Shown piece after piece: positions 22,779 to 31,404 of a DNA stretch of 64,000 nucleotides (positions are counted from its first letter, which is position 1; the number at the start of each line of letters is the position of its first letter). Origin of the DNA: Saprospiraceae bacterium UBA6168 (GTDB taxonomy: Bacteria > Bacteroidota > Bacteroidia > Chitinophagales > Saprospiraceae). A program made the translations under genes and the position numbers. The notes under the pieces were generated by a model. The model did not search any database, was not told the origin of the DNA, and was given only the letters and a program-made list of their open reading frames with translations. The stretch lies in the NCBI GenBank assembly GCA_002435785.1, contig DIUC01000020.1, positions 1 through 64,000 on the forward strand, given 5' to 3'.

Positions 22779-24974
22779 ATGAGTAATCAACTCCATTCAC
22801 TTTTGGATGATTCCCTAAATCTTTTCAAAGGGAAGCAACTAAAAAAGGCACTGACGACTGCACAGATTGCCCTCGATTTTGGCAACCAAGCTTCCGCTGA
22901 TGTCGCTGGTCTTGCCTTTGCCCACCTGCTGCTTGCCTGTATCTACAACACCAATGCGAAATACCAAATCGAACCTTCCTTTTACCCCAAGGCTACGTAC
23001 TACTTGGAAAAGGCAAGGTCGCTCAATCAGTTGCGCCCATCCGTTGAAACGACGGCCAATATCCTGATTGCAGATGGCAAAATACACCTCAACAAAGGAC
23101 AATTTGAGCAATCAAAGCAGTGTTTTGATGCTGTGCTTGACTACTCCCAAAAACACGGCCTACTCGATAGTATTGTCAATGCCTACGCCTGCCTTGGCCA
23201 ACATTCGCTGGCCATGAACGATGCCGCTTCCACATTGGCTTGGGCTATGGAGTTAGAAAGTCTGATTAAGGGACAATATGGCGCTGCACATGCACAGCAC
23301 CGGGCTGAATTGTGCCACTTGTATTCCCAAGCCTATATTTTGTTGCAGGAATATTCGAAATCCTTGGAGCACAGCCAAGAATTGCTTCAACTCAGCCGCC
23401 AGCTTGGCGATGCGGAAAAGGAAGTTGTGGCACTAAGGAATATTGCCGTCGTCTGCGGGGTGAAGTCGAATTACAAGATTGGGATGCAGTATTTCTTGGA
23501 GGCCCTTGACAAGTGCGAGGCGATTGGCTACCGGGAGATGGTGGTGCAGGTTCAGATAAATATTGGTACCCTCTATGCCCACCTCTTCAATTACGAAGAA
23601 GCAATCAGGCGCTATGAAAATGTGCTGACCGACCACAGTGAGTTCCTTGATGTTAAGACGAAAACCGTGGTGTTCAATAACCTTGGCAACATTTACCTCA
23701 CCTCGGACCAACCAGAAACGGCGATAGGATATTTTGAAACGGCGTACCAAGTGGCCAAGGACAACGATTTGCTCGACCTGATGGCCTATTCGCTGGCACA
23801 GTTGAGCCGCACAAAAATTGCACTGAACCAGTTTGAGCCAGCTACCGTAGATGCCAGTATTGCGCAGCAAATATTTGATGAAAGTGGGCTGGTCAATGGC
23901 AAACAAATCAACCTACTGAACCTGGGCCGCTTGGCTTTCGAAGAGAACCGGAACGATGCTGCTGCCTTACTCGCACAGCAGGCCATCGAATTGGCGCAAC
24001 ATATCAAGGACGATACCGCCGAAATCAAAGGCTACAAACTGTTGTCCAAGATTTATAAAAAGAAAGGCCAGTACCAGGAGGCATTGGAATGCTTAGAGCG
24101 GTACTCAAAAATACAGGAAGAGGCTGCGAAGGTGCAGAAAAGCCGCCATACCCTCGACATGGAAATCCGCCACGCCACCCGTGAAAAACAAAAGGAGATT
24201 GAACTGCTGACCAAAGAGAACGAGTACCAATCGCAGCTTCTTCAAAAAAGCGAGCAGATAACCCGTCAGAACGAGGAGTTGGTAAGGGTAAACGATGACC
24301 TACGGCAGTTTGCCTACATCGCCAGTCATGACCTCAAGGAGCCCCTACGCATGATTGGGTCGTTCACGCAAGTGATTGAAAAGCTCGCCAAGCCACACCT
24401 CTCCGAAAAGAACCATGACTATTTCCGCTACGTGAATGAGGGGGTCAACCGCATGAACAAACTGTTGGACGGCCTGCTTCGGTACTCCACCGTCAACCAA
24501 TCACAGGAAGTGCTGGCGGATGTGGCGCTGAACGATGCGTTCAACCTGAGCATGGCCAACCTTAAAATCAGGATATTGGAAACCAACGCCGTTGTGGAAA
24601 GGGGCGAACTGCCATTGGTGAAAGGGACGCAGCAGCTTTTCGTTCAACTGTTCCAGAACCTGCTTTCCAATGCTATAAAGTTCGTCAAGCCCGGTACCGT
24701 ACCTTATATTAAGGTGACGTCAGAGCTAACCCCTGATGCCCATATCATTCACGTTGCCGACAATGGAATTGGCGTTTCGGAAGAAAATCAAGCCAAGATT
24801 TTTGAGGTTTTCAAGCGGCTGCACCACCAGAGCGAGTACGAAGGGACAGGCATCGGATTGGCCATTTGCCAAAAAATTGCGAAGCGGCTCGGCGGCAGCC
24901 TAACCGTGGAATCAAAACTGGGCTTAGGAGCTACCTTCTCCCTCATCTTGCCTAAAAGCAACCATGACAAATGA
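22779..24974 (+). CDS. TPR-repeat sensor histidine kinase
   Basis: 731 aa, no signal peptide or membrane segment, so cytoplasmic. Residues 1-430 are tetratricopeptide repeats (for example NAYACLGQHSLAMNDAAS, NNLGNIYLTSDQPETAI). A coiled coil follows (about 450-505). The HisKA phosphoacceptor is H517 in YIASHDLKEPLRM, of the phytochrome/Cph1-like subclass, and the HATPase has the N box (NLLSNAIKFV), G1 box (VADNGIGV) and G2 box (EGTGIGLAICQKI). No receiver domain is present and no response-regulator gene is nearby, so the partner is unknown. This TPR-HK design is common in Bacteroidota. It is divergent from moaD; the amidohydrolase gene downstream is convergent. Confidence 0.93.
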   Translation: MSNQLHSLLDDSLNLFKGKQLKKALTTAQIALDFGNQASADVAGLAFAHLLLACIYNTNAKYQIEPSFYPKATYYLEKARSLNQLRPSVETTANILIADGKIHLNKGQFEQSKQCFDAVLDYSQKHGLLDSIVNAYACLGQHSLAMNDAASTLAWAMELESLIKGQYGAAHAQHRAELCHLYSQAYILLQEYSKSLEHSQELLQLSRQLGDAEKEVVALRNIAVVCGVKSNYKIGMQYFLEALDKCEAIGYREMVVQVQINIGTLYAHLFNYEEAIRRYENVLTDHSEFLDVKTKTVVFNNLGNIYLTSDQPETAIGYFETAYQVAKDNDLLDLMAYSLAQLSRTKIALNQFEPATVDASIAQQIFDESGLVNGKQINLLNLGRLAFEENRNDAAALLAQQAIELAQHIKDDTAEIKGYKLLSKIYKKKGQYQEALECLERYSKIQEEAAKVQKSRHTLDMEIRHATREKQKEIELLTKENEYQSQLLQKSEQITRQNEELVRVNDDLRQFAYIASHDLKEPLRMIGSFTQVIEKLAKPHLSEKNHDYFRYVNEGVNRMNKLLDGLLRYSTVNQSQEVLADVALNDAFNLSMANLKIRILETNAVVERGELPLVKGTQQLFVQLFQNLLSNAIKFVKPGTVPYIKVTSELTPDAHIIHVADNGIGVSEENQAKIFEVFKRLHHQSEYEGTGIGLAICQKIAKRLGGSLTVESKLGLGATFSLILPKSNHDK

Positions 24975-25061
24975 TGCCTATGCAGTTCCGCTGATTTGAG
25001 TTAGATTAGGATGAAGTTGTAAAATATTGACTATCAACGATTTGCTTTACCATAACCCGAC

Positions 25062-26354
25062 TCACCTTGATTTATACTTCTGCTGAAAACGCCTGTACAA
25101 CGCCTCCTGCTTGTTGTCCAAGTCAATATCCCTACCTTGTATAAATGCCCTCGTGACCTTGCTCGTGCGCATGTCCAAGGCATCGCCCTCGCTGATGAAC
25201 AGGGTGGCATCCTTGCCCACTTCAATCGTACCCACCGTCTTTCCAATCCCCAAAATCTCGGCGGTGCTGCCTGTGAGCGCTTTTACCGCATCCTCGTAGC
25301 CCAGCCCGAACCCAACGGCCTGACCTGCTTGGAAGGCCAAGTTGCGCTGTTTCCAAAACCCTTCATGGGCAAAGCACCAACGCAGCCCGGCGGCCTGAAG
25401 CATGGCCGGAGTTTTGAACGGTTGGTCTATATCGTCGTCTTCCCGGCTGGGCAGTTGTTGGGTGGTGGCAAAGATGACGGGAACGTCGTGCTCCTTTAGG
25501 AACCCCGTCACCATCCATGCGTCCGTGCCGCCCACGATGGTGGGCTTCAGCAGGTGCCGCTCCGCAAACAGCACGGCCTCCTGTATGCCCGTCGCCGAAT
25601 TGGTGTGGACGAACAGCTTTTTCGAGCCATTGAACAGCCCCTGCATCGCCTCAAAGCGCAGGTTTTTGGAGGCAGGAGCCGGGTTCGCACCGTAGGCTTT
25701 GGCTTGCTTGAAGAAGTCGTCCAGTTCCCGCAGTTGGTTGGCGTATTCCTCGTTGCGCTCCGTGCGGCCCTCCTGCCAGTTGAAGCGGCCTGCGTTTGGC
25801 CAGGTCAAGTGCATGGCAAAATCGGCGGCGTAGGCGGCATCCTCCCAGTTCCACGCATCCAACTGCACGATGCTCGACTGGCCCGGCATCCGGCCACCCG
25901 ACGGCGTGATTTCGGCCATGAGCACGCCCATCGAGCGCACGGTCGGCGTCACCTCCGAGTCGGTGTTGTAGGCGATGATGGAGCGGATGTTGGGGTTCAG
26001 CGACCCGATTTCGTAGGCATCGGCGGTGGCCCGCACGGCCTCTATTTCCTGCAGGCCCAGCTCCGTGTCCGGTGCAATGAACCCAGGGTAGAGGTGCTTG
26101 CCCGCTGCATCTATGATTAGGTGGCCGGGGAATCCCCTGCCCGCCGACATGTTGCCCACGAAGGTGATTTTGCCCTTGTCGAAGGCGATATAGCTGTTCT
26201 CGATGACCTGCCCATTGCCCAAATGCGCTGTGGCATTGGTGATGAGGATGGGCTGGGTTTGAGTTGGGGCTGGCACGGGCACGCTTTGCGCCAGCATGTT
26301 TAAGGTGAACATTGCAGCGAACGCCGCAAGCAAAAGCTTATGTTTGAATTTCAT
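25062..26354 (-). CDS. Secreted amidohydrolase-family protein
   Basis: 430 aa with a signal peptide (about 1-22, LLLAAFAAMFTLNMLAQS). The N-terminal composite beta domain and the sequence GKHLYPGFIAPDTELGLQEIEAVRATAD follow the layout of imidazolonepropionase-like amidohydrolases. The usual HxH metal pair after PGFI is replaced by APDTEL, so the canonical metal site is not seen and activity is uncertain. The C-terminal EDAVKALTGSTAEILGIGKTVGTIEVGKDATLFISEGDALD is the typical closing motif. Many Bacteroidota carry such a member in the periplasm, often beside a longer paralogue, which is not present here. Convergent with the histidine kinase. Confidence 0.82.
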   Translation of the reverse strand: MKFKHKLLLAAFAAMFTLNMLAQSVPVPAPTQTQPILITNATAHLGNGQVIENSYIAFDKGKITFVGNMSAGRGFPGHLIIDAAGKHLYPGFIAPDTELGLQEIEAVRATADAYEIGSLNPNIRSIIAYNTDSEVTPTVRSMGVLMAEITPSGGRMPGQSSIVQLDAWNWEDAAYAADFAMHLTWPNAGRFNWQEGRTERNEEYANQLRELDDFFKQAKAYGANPAPASKNLRFEAMQGLFNGSKKLFVHTNSATGIQEAVLFAERHLLKPTIVGGTDAWMVTGFLKEHDVPVIFATTQQLPSREDDDIDQPFKTPAMLQAAGLRWCFAHEGFWKQRNLAFQAGQAVGFGLGYEDAVKALTGSTAEILGIGKTVGTIEVGKDATLFISEGDALDMRTSKVTRAFIQGRDIDLDNKQEALYRRFQQKYKSR

Positions 26355-26687
26355 CTAGTGCTTTTATTTTTCTAAAGACAATTCACAAAGGTAAAAAAGC
26401 TGCCAAAAGCCAACGGGGAAGTTTTTGGGTTCAATCCATCATGCCGAAAGCCAGGCAGTTTTCACCCTCGTAAGCAACTGGCAAAAGGAACAGGTTTGAG
26501 CAATTGCAGGGCGAAGCGGCACTTGCGATATGTGTAGCAGGCCCGCCGCAAGTGCCACTTCGTTCTACACATACTTTAACTTTAGCTTATCCTTATAGGA
26601 TGTAGAAGACTTGGCATAACTGGAAGACCATGTGCCAGCTGGACATCAATTGCCAGAAGATTAAGCTCATACCTAGCGCAAGCCTCA
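26355..26687. other. 333-bp gene-free region with interleaved inverted repeats
   Basis: No ORF. At 26512-26573 two inverted repeats are interleaved. CGAAGCGGCACTTGCG (26512-26527) pairs with CGCAAGTGCCACTTCG (26547-26562), with one mismatch that becomes a G-U pair in minus-strand RNA. TATGTGTAG (26529-26537) pairs with CTACACATA (26565-26573). The order A-B-A'-B' allows a pseudoknot or two mutually exclusive stems. On the minus strand it lies between the barrel gene and the amidohydrolase gene. Confidence 0.7.
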
Positions 26688-27242
26688 TCAGAAAGCGTAA
26701 CCAAAGGCGATACCGCCCCAAGGATGAATTCGGTTGGTAATGTCCTTTAAGCTAGTCTTGGATGACCCAAATAAATCGCTGTTATTGCGATAGTGTGGCT
26801 CAAAAAAGGGCGAGAAGGCAGCCCTAAATATATAGCGGCCGTTGGAGGTTTGGTAGCGGTATCCCAACCTAAAATTGAGGAAATAGCTCGGGTCAAACGA
26901 AGCGAACTCCTTTTTTTGAAAGAATTCAGTGGTGAGCACCACCCCTGAGCCAAGTTCCAAATGATGCTGGCCCCTAAACAACACCATGTTCAAATGAAGG
27001 GGTATCCAAGCAGCAGCGATACCGGAACTACTTGGGTAAAGTCCCGCCCCGACCTCAGCCCCCAGTTTTATTTCTGGTACATTGAGTAACAACCTTTCAT
27101 AATTGACGCTGTAAATAAAGCCTGCACCGCCTGCCCAAACATGCACGCTGTTTTTGTGCTCGCCGCCATTAGTATCGAGGGTTTGAGCTGACAGGAAGGC
27201 AGTTATTGCGAGGCTAGACAACAAGGTAAAGATGAAGCGCAT
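26688..27242 (-). CDS. Small outer-membrane beta-barrel-like protein, unknown function
   Basis: 184 aa with a signal peptide (about 1-20, FTLLSSLAITAFLSAQ). The rest alternates aromatic and small residues in strand-like blocks (VWAGGAGFIYSVNYERLL, LNFRLGYRYQ, YIFRAAFSPFFEPHYR) and ends in a strand with a terminal aromatic (GIAFGYAF), the usual last strand of an outer-membrane barrel. I do not recognise a named family. The ATG at 27242 follows a gene-free region. The amidohydrolase is next on the same strand, but 333 bases away with a hairpin between them. Confidence 0.75.
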   Translation of the reverse strand: MRFIFTLLSSLAITAFLSAQTLDTNGGEHKNSVHVWAGGAGFIYSVNYERLLLNVPEIKLGAEVGAGLYPSSSGIAAAWIPLHLNMVLFRGQHHLELGSGVVLTTEFFQKKEFASFDPSYFLNFRLGYRYQTSNGRYIFRAAFSPFFEPHYRNNSDLFGSSKTSLKDITNRIHPWGGIAFGYAF

Positions 27243-27625
27243 ATTGGAAAATATATTTAGAAATGAGCAGGCAATTTAGTGGTTTATGGGTAATGTCGCA
27301 AACCACCCCTGCTGGAACATCCCAAAAGTTTTCGGGCCCCGCTGGAATATCTCGTAATCTTTCGGGACCTGACTTGTTCCCGCTATCATTCCGTCTTCGA
27401 CGGCGGCAAATAAAGCATGCTTACGCCTGTCAGAGACAGGCTGATATCCGGTTCAAGTCTGCTTGCCCCTTTGGGGAGACCTTGAACCAGCGTAACTGGG
27501 GAAGACCCGATGCCAGCTGGTAGCAATGCTATCAACGAGCAGTGCGTAGGGTTGGGCAGGGTGTGCACCAGTCGTGCAGTGGCAATTAAATCCCACCAGT
27601 ATAAGGAAAGCATGGAACCACTAGT
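27243..27625. other. 383-bp structured gene-free region at the edge of the AT-rich island
   Basis: Short frames exist, but none looks coding. At about 27310-27370 two imperfect copies of a roughly 30-base unit occur (GCTGGAACATCCC..., GCTGGAATATCTC...TTTCGGG). CCTGTC-AGA-GACAGG (27426-27440) is a small hairpin. GGTTCAAG (27450-27457) pairs with CTTGAACC (27481-27488), and inside it GTCT..CCCC pairs with GGGGAGAC. The stretch could be a structured RNA or a remnant of a mobile element; no known class was recognised. Confidence 0.45.
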
Positions 27626-27856
27626 CTAAGAAAAACTATCTCTCCATCTAGCAAGCAACCCTTTCAACTTTTCATTCCTACTAGGTTCTGCTTCTTCTAG
27701 TTGTTCCAATCTGACAAGAATTGATTCATCAAATTGAATGACTTTCAAAGTATTGGGTACACCGCTCTTCTTTCTTTTAACAATTGCATATCCGTCAAAA
27801 TCTTCTACAACATAATTGTTGTCATCCACATCAGATACTTTTTTTGAGTTGGTCAT
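27626..27856 (-). CDS. Hypothetical 76-aa protein at the end of the island
   Basis: Charged, soluble, mostly beta then helix (DDNNYVVEDFDGYAIVKRKKSG ... FDESILVRLEQLEEAEPSRNEKLKGLLARWRD). No family recognised. Its start codon shares one base with the stop of the two-TM gene (TGATG arrangement at 27856), so it is translated in the same operon. The role may be linked to the membrane protein upstream. Confidence 0.65.
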   Translation of the reverse strand: MTNSKKVSDVDDNNYVVEDFDGYAIVKRKKSGVPNTLKVIQFDESILVRLEQLEEAEPSRNEKLKGLLARWRDSFS

Positions 27857-28794
27857 CAGTTTAATATATTTTTGTCCGTGAATTTTTTCATTGTGTTGTA
27901 CATCCCATCTGCGATACCCATCAAAACATAAGGGTCGTATTTTTCAAGAAATGCGCCAACTTGGTCACAATCGAGGCAAATGAATCCAAAAAGTTCTTTC
28001 GTTAGGTCTGAGCTATTTAATGGTGCCAGAGGAACCACCAACTCTGACTTATATGGTAATGTCCAGTTCTTGCTTCTGTCTTCGTCAGAGGAGCCTCCTG
28101 TATTTGGAACTTCTCCATAATAATTAAAGCTACTATTCTTATAACTCGTATCTTTTGGCAAATGATTGTTTAAGTAATACTTACCCTTACCTCTTCCAAT
28201 ATTTATATAAAAATATTGAAAGCAAGAATTGTCCTCAATAAAATGCTCACTTCTGCTTGGATGAGGTTCTCTATTATTTTTGCTGAATAAATCTCGACAT
28301 AGAGTAATGACTCTTTGCTTATTGCCTCTTTTAGGTTTCAATATTATTTTCACTGATACTGAATGTGTGCATCCTGTCAAATCATCAAAAGTTTGCTTTA
28401 TCACAGTACAAAATTCTTCCATTGAATGGATTACATCTTCAAAAACAGGTTCTTCCTTTCTTCCTAAATTATGTATGATTGAAAAAGCGTAACTAAGCTT
28501 TTTTATGGCCTCCCCATATGGATGCAATTCTGAGATTTCCGTAACCTCATGAATAAACATGATGTAAAAGATATATGCTAGCCTGATAAAGAAAACAAGT
28601 GCAAAAACAAATATTCCAAACAATATTGATTTTATAGGTGAATAGCTATAATTTTGATTCAATATTAAAAATGCTATCACTCCACCGCCAAAAAAGGTTG
28701 CCAAAATATAATAGGTGTTAAAGAAAGCATCCTTACATCCTTTCAGAAAAAAATCCAATTTGTCTTTATGTGTTAACTCTTTCTTCTTTTTCAT
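27856..28794 (-). CDS. Two-transmembrane protein with a GAF-like cytoplasmic domain
   Basis: 312 aa. Two hydrophobic segments at about residues 25-45 and 57-80 (TYYILATFFGGGVIAFLIL; LFGIFVFALVFFIRLAYIFYIMF) are followed by a large soluble region (about 95-312). Parts of the latter resemble a GAF-type fold (VSVKIILKPKRGNKQRVITLCRD ... LPYKSELVVPLAPL ... LFGFICLDCDQVGAF), though motif matches are weak. No catalytic residues were identified. Position after the restriction helicase and the coupled 76-aa gene suggest that it belongs to the same accessory unit; membrane sensor-effector proteins are frequent in defence islands, but that function is inference here. Confidence 0.65.
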   Translation of the reverse strand: MKKKKELTHKDKLDFFLKGCKDAFFNTYYILATFFGGGVIAFLILNQNYSYSPIKSILFGIFVFALVFFIRLAYIFYIMFIHEVTEISELHPYGEAIKKLSYAFSIIHNLGRKEEPVFEDVIHSMEEFCTVIKQTFDDLTGCTHSVSVKIILKPKRGNKQRVITLCRDLFSKNNREPHPSRSEHFIEDNSCFQYFYINIGRGKGKYYLNNHLPKDTSYKNSSFNYYGEVPNTGGSSDEDRSKNWTLPYKSELVVPLAPLNSSDLTKELFGFICLDCDQVGAFLEKYDPYVLMGIADGMYNTMKKFTDKNILN

Positions 28795-28870
28795 AATTTT
28801 TCCTACCTTCTAATAAGGGAATAAACTTGTTGCCTGTCATTGCCTTCTCTATTCATAAATTTATTTCAAA

Positions 28871-31387
28871 TCATACAGGCTCATTCACAAACGAAGCCTT
28901 ATAATCCTTCTCACTAAGCACCGTACTCCAAAGCCCAATATCCTCCCCTTCATGCTTATTGATGCCGATGTACTCCAAAGAAGCGTCTTCGTAACGCTTG
29001 AATTTGTAAACTGCATCGTTCATCAGCGCACTGTTGAAGACACCAAGGCTGACCAACAACTCAAAATCCTTGACCGTTAAGCCTGTCACTTTTTTGAAAA
29101 GGCCGGGTTCGAGTTGCGTGATTACGTCTTTTAGGCTCCTTTCACGATAATCGGTCAAGTACATAAACACAGGCACACGGGTTGCAAACTTGATAAGCTT
29201 GTCTTGTATCTGTTTTCTCAGGCTTTTGTATTCCTTTTCTTGGTCGCTAAGTTCCTTTTTCTCCTTGGTGCTCAAATCCTTATCACCCGCTTCTTTCTTG
29301 GCTTTTTTGACTGCTTCCGATTTATTGATGATAGTCTCTAAGTCCTGGTTCAAGTTCCTGAACCCTTCGATGCTCATTAGCGCTTCCATAGCTGCCTTGT
29401 TGTTCATCAGCCTTGCAAGGGTGTGATTGTCAACGTTCACCAGCAGAGCACTCTCCCAGCGCCTTGCCAATAGCGTTGCCGTGGTGCCGCTCATGGCAAT
29501 GTCTAGAATACCAGCGGCATCCACTTGCTTCATGGAGCTTCCATCATAGGCCAATACAGGCAGGAAATTGATGAACTCGGCAACTTTAGCTTCGGGGTTG
29601 GTTTCCCCGACGTTCAGCCTGCAACTATAATCGGCGATTTGGCGGAGCGCTCTATCTGGCGCAAAGTCGAATACATAGCACTCCTCTTTTAGTATATCCT
29701 CTTTGTTGGGTGATTTGCTGTCCGGGTTCTTGATAGTCCAAGGTGTCTGTACACGGAAAGCAGCCTGAAAATAAGTTTCAGGACTTGATGAGTTCCGAAG
29801 CATGAAAATACCCGTCCACGGCTTGACCGATACGCCGGTTGTCAGCTTACCACAGGATAGCGTAATGGTCTTGGATTCAAGTGGATTGTCATCCATTGCA
29901 TCCAGCACAGGCCCAAGGGCTGCTACTCCAATCCCTGCACTTGTACCTGCTGCTACTACTACTGTGTAGTCGTGATAAAACTTGTTTTGCCGTTGCTTTA
30001 TCAAATTGGCCATAGCATGGCAGGAGGCCACACTCGGCAAGAACCAAAACGTATGCGTAAGCACTTTCATCAAGGGTGCATGAGAAAACGGCAGTGGCGG
30101 TTTCTTGGCACCCATTTTCAAATTATCAATACTGGTTTCACTGAATGAACCTCGTATCAAATCCAGCCATTTCTGAACCTCGTCTTCATACTTGAACCTA
30201 GCATTTTTCCCCTCACCATCTGCTGAAAAGAAAACATTCAAGTCGAACTCGTTGTATTCGCCTTTCATGGCTATCTCTCGAATGGAATCAGGCAGTTGAT
30301 AAGTCATCAGCACCATTCTGGGCAAAGAGGCATAGGGGTTGTTCTTCCCTTCCCAATTTGTTTTGGCTCTTTGCTCGTCTGAATACGTCCAGTTGAAAAT
30401 CTGTTCTTCTATGAATTCGCCAGAGGCGATGGCCCTAAACGGTGTGCCAGACAGGTACAGATAATGCTTGGTCGTTATCGGCATCATTTCTTCATCAAAA
30501 TACTCAATGCCTTCTCCCTCCCCAAACTCTATTTCTTTTTTACCCTCTGCCTCAAATAACTCTTTTGCGTTCTCCCGCCAAGCGCCGTAATGGTATTCGT
30601 CAAAGATGACGCAATCCCAATGCGTAGCATGTACCCATTCATTCTTTGCTTTTATGCCGCCTGTACTCATGTTTCTTCCAAGATAATCTTGAAACGAACC
30701 AAAGCAAACAAGCGGCTTTTTTTTGTCTGCTTTTTCGTAGGTAAGAGTTTCGGCTGAGTTGGAAACAAATTGCCAACCTTCAAAATCAATATGGGTCTGC
30801 AAATCCTCGTCCCAAGCCGACTCGACCGCTGGCTTGAAGGTCAAGACCAAAATCTTTGTCCAGCCCTTCTTTTTGGCCAATTGATAGCTGGCAAAGGTTT
30901 TCCCAAAACGCATTTTTGCGTTCCAAAGAAAATGCGGGGTTTTGTCTGGATTCTCTTTCCTGAAGCTATTAAAATAGGTAATGGTTTTGTCAACGGCATC
31001 CTGTTGTTCTGGACGCATCCCAAAATTCATGGTGCGGTTCTCTTCATTCTTGATACCGCTCTTGATGGCTAAAACTGCACTCCTTACATCCTTTAGCGTG
31101 CATTTAAACCATTCCCCATCTGCGTGCTTTATCGCCTTGCTCTTTAGATAACGATGGATATCAAAATCAGTAAACGAGGAACCGTCATTGCGCATGGCGG
31201 ATTCTTCAAAAACTATCTTGTATTTTAAGCGAGCAGTTTTTAATTGCTCAGCTACACGGGTTTGTGCGTCACGGTCTGTAAAGCCGATTTTTAGCAATCC
31301 TTCATGGTCTTTTACGCCTATGAGTTCATAAGCATAAACAGTAGGATTGGCCGCTGGTCGAGGTGGGAAAAAGTCCTTTTTTGACAT
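28871..31387 (-). CDS. GIY-YIG-like nuclease fused to SF2 helicase (restriction subunit)
   Basis: 838 aa. Residues about 15-100 resemble the T5orf172/MUG113 branch of GIY-YIG nucleases (VYAYELIG, LLKIGFTDRDAQTRV, GEWFKCT); the usual catalytic Glu position reads FTDFDIHRYL, with Asp. From residue 120 a superfamily 2 translocase follows: Q motif region RPEQQDAV, Walker A variant MRFGKT (159-164), DEYH box (263-266), SGT (313-315), and later motifs around TLSCGKLTTGVSVKPWTGI and FQAAFRVQTPW. A lysine-rich coiled segment lies at about 690-730. It likely cuts and moves along DNA as the restriction arm of the adjacent methyltransferases. It starts 17 bases after the 501-aa methyltransferase stop. 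The N-terminal nuclease fusion is rarer than a PD-(D/E)xK nuclease in such proteins. Confidence 0.85.
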   Translation of the reverse strand: MSKKDFFPPRPAANPTVYAYELIGVKDHEGLLKIGFTDRDAQTRVAEQLKTARLKYKIVFEESAMRNDGSSFTDFDIHRYLKSKAIKHADGEWFKCTLKDVRSAVLAIKSGIKNEENRTMNFGMRPEQQDAVDKTITYFNSFRKENPDKTPHFLWNAKMRFGKTFASYQLAKKKGWTKILVLTFKPAVESAWDEDLQTHIDFEGWQFVSNSAETLTYEKADKKKPLVCFGSFQDYLGRNMSTGGIKAKNEWVHATHWDCVIFDEYHYGAWRENAKELFEAEGKKEIEFGEGEGIEYFDEEMMPITTKHYLYLSGTPFRAIASGEFIEEQIFNWTYSDEQRAKTNWEGKNNPYASLPRMVLMTYQLPDSIREIAMKGEYNEFDLNVFFSADGEGKNARFKYEDEVQKWLDLIRGSFSETSIDNLKMGAKKPPLPFSHAPLMKVLTHTFWFLPSVASCHAMANLIKQRQNKFYHDYTVVVAAGTSAGIGVAALGPVLDAMDDNPLESKTITLSCGKLTTGVSVKPWTGIFMLRNSSSPETYFQAAFRVQTPWTIKNPDSKSPNKEDILKEECYVFDFAPDRALRQIADYSCRLNVGETNPEAKVAEFINFLPVLAYDGSSMKQVDAAGILDIAMSGTTATLLARRWESALLVNVDNHTLARLMNNKAAMEALMSIEGFRNLNQDLETIINKSEAVKKAKKEAGDKDLSTKEKKELSDQEKEYKSLRKQIQDKLIKFATRVPVFMYLTDYRERSLKDVITQLEPGLFKKVTGLTVKDFELLVSLGVFNSALMNDAVYKFKRYEDASLEYIGINKHEGEDIGLWSTVLSEKDYKASFVNEPV

Positions 31388-31404
31388 TTGAATGGTATTG
31401 AAAA

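Noticed and set aside
27441..27470. tRNA T-arm (GGTTCAAGTC)
   Set aside because: The flanking 5-base stem does not pair, and no acceptor, D or anticodon arm fits around it.
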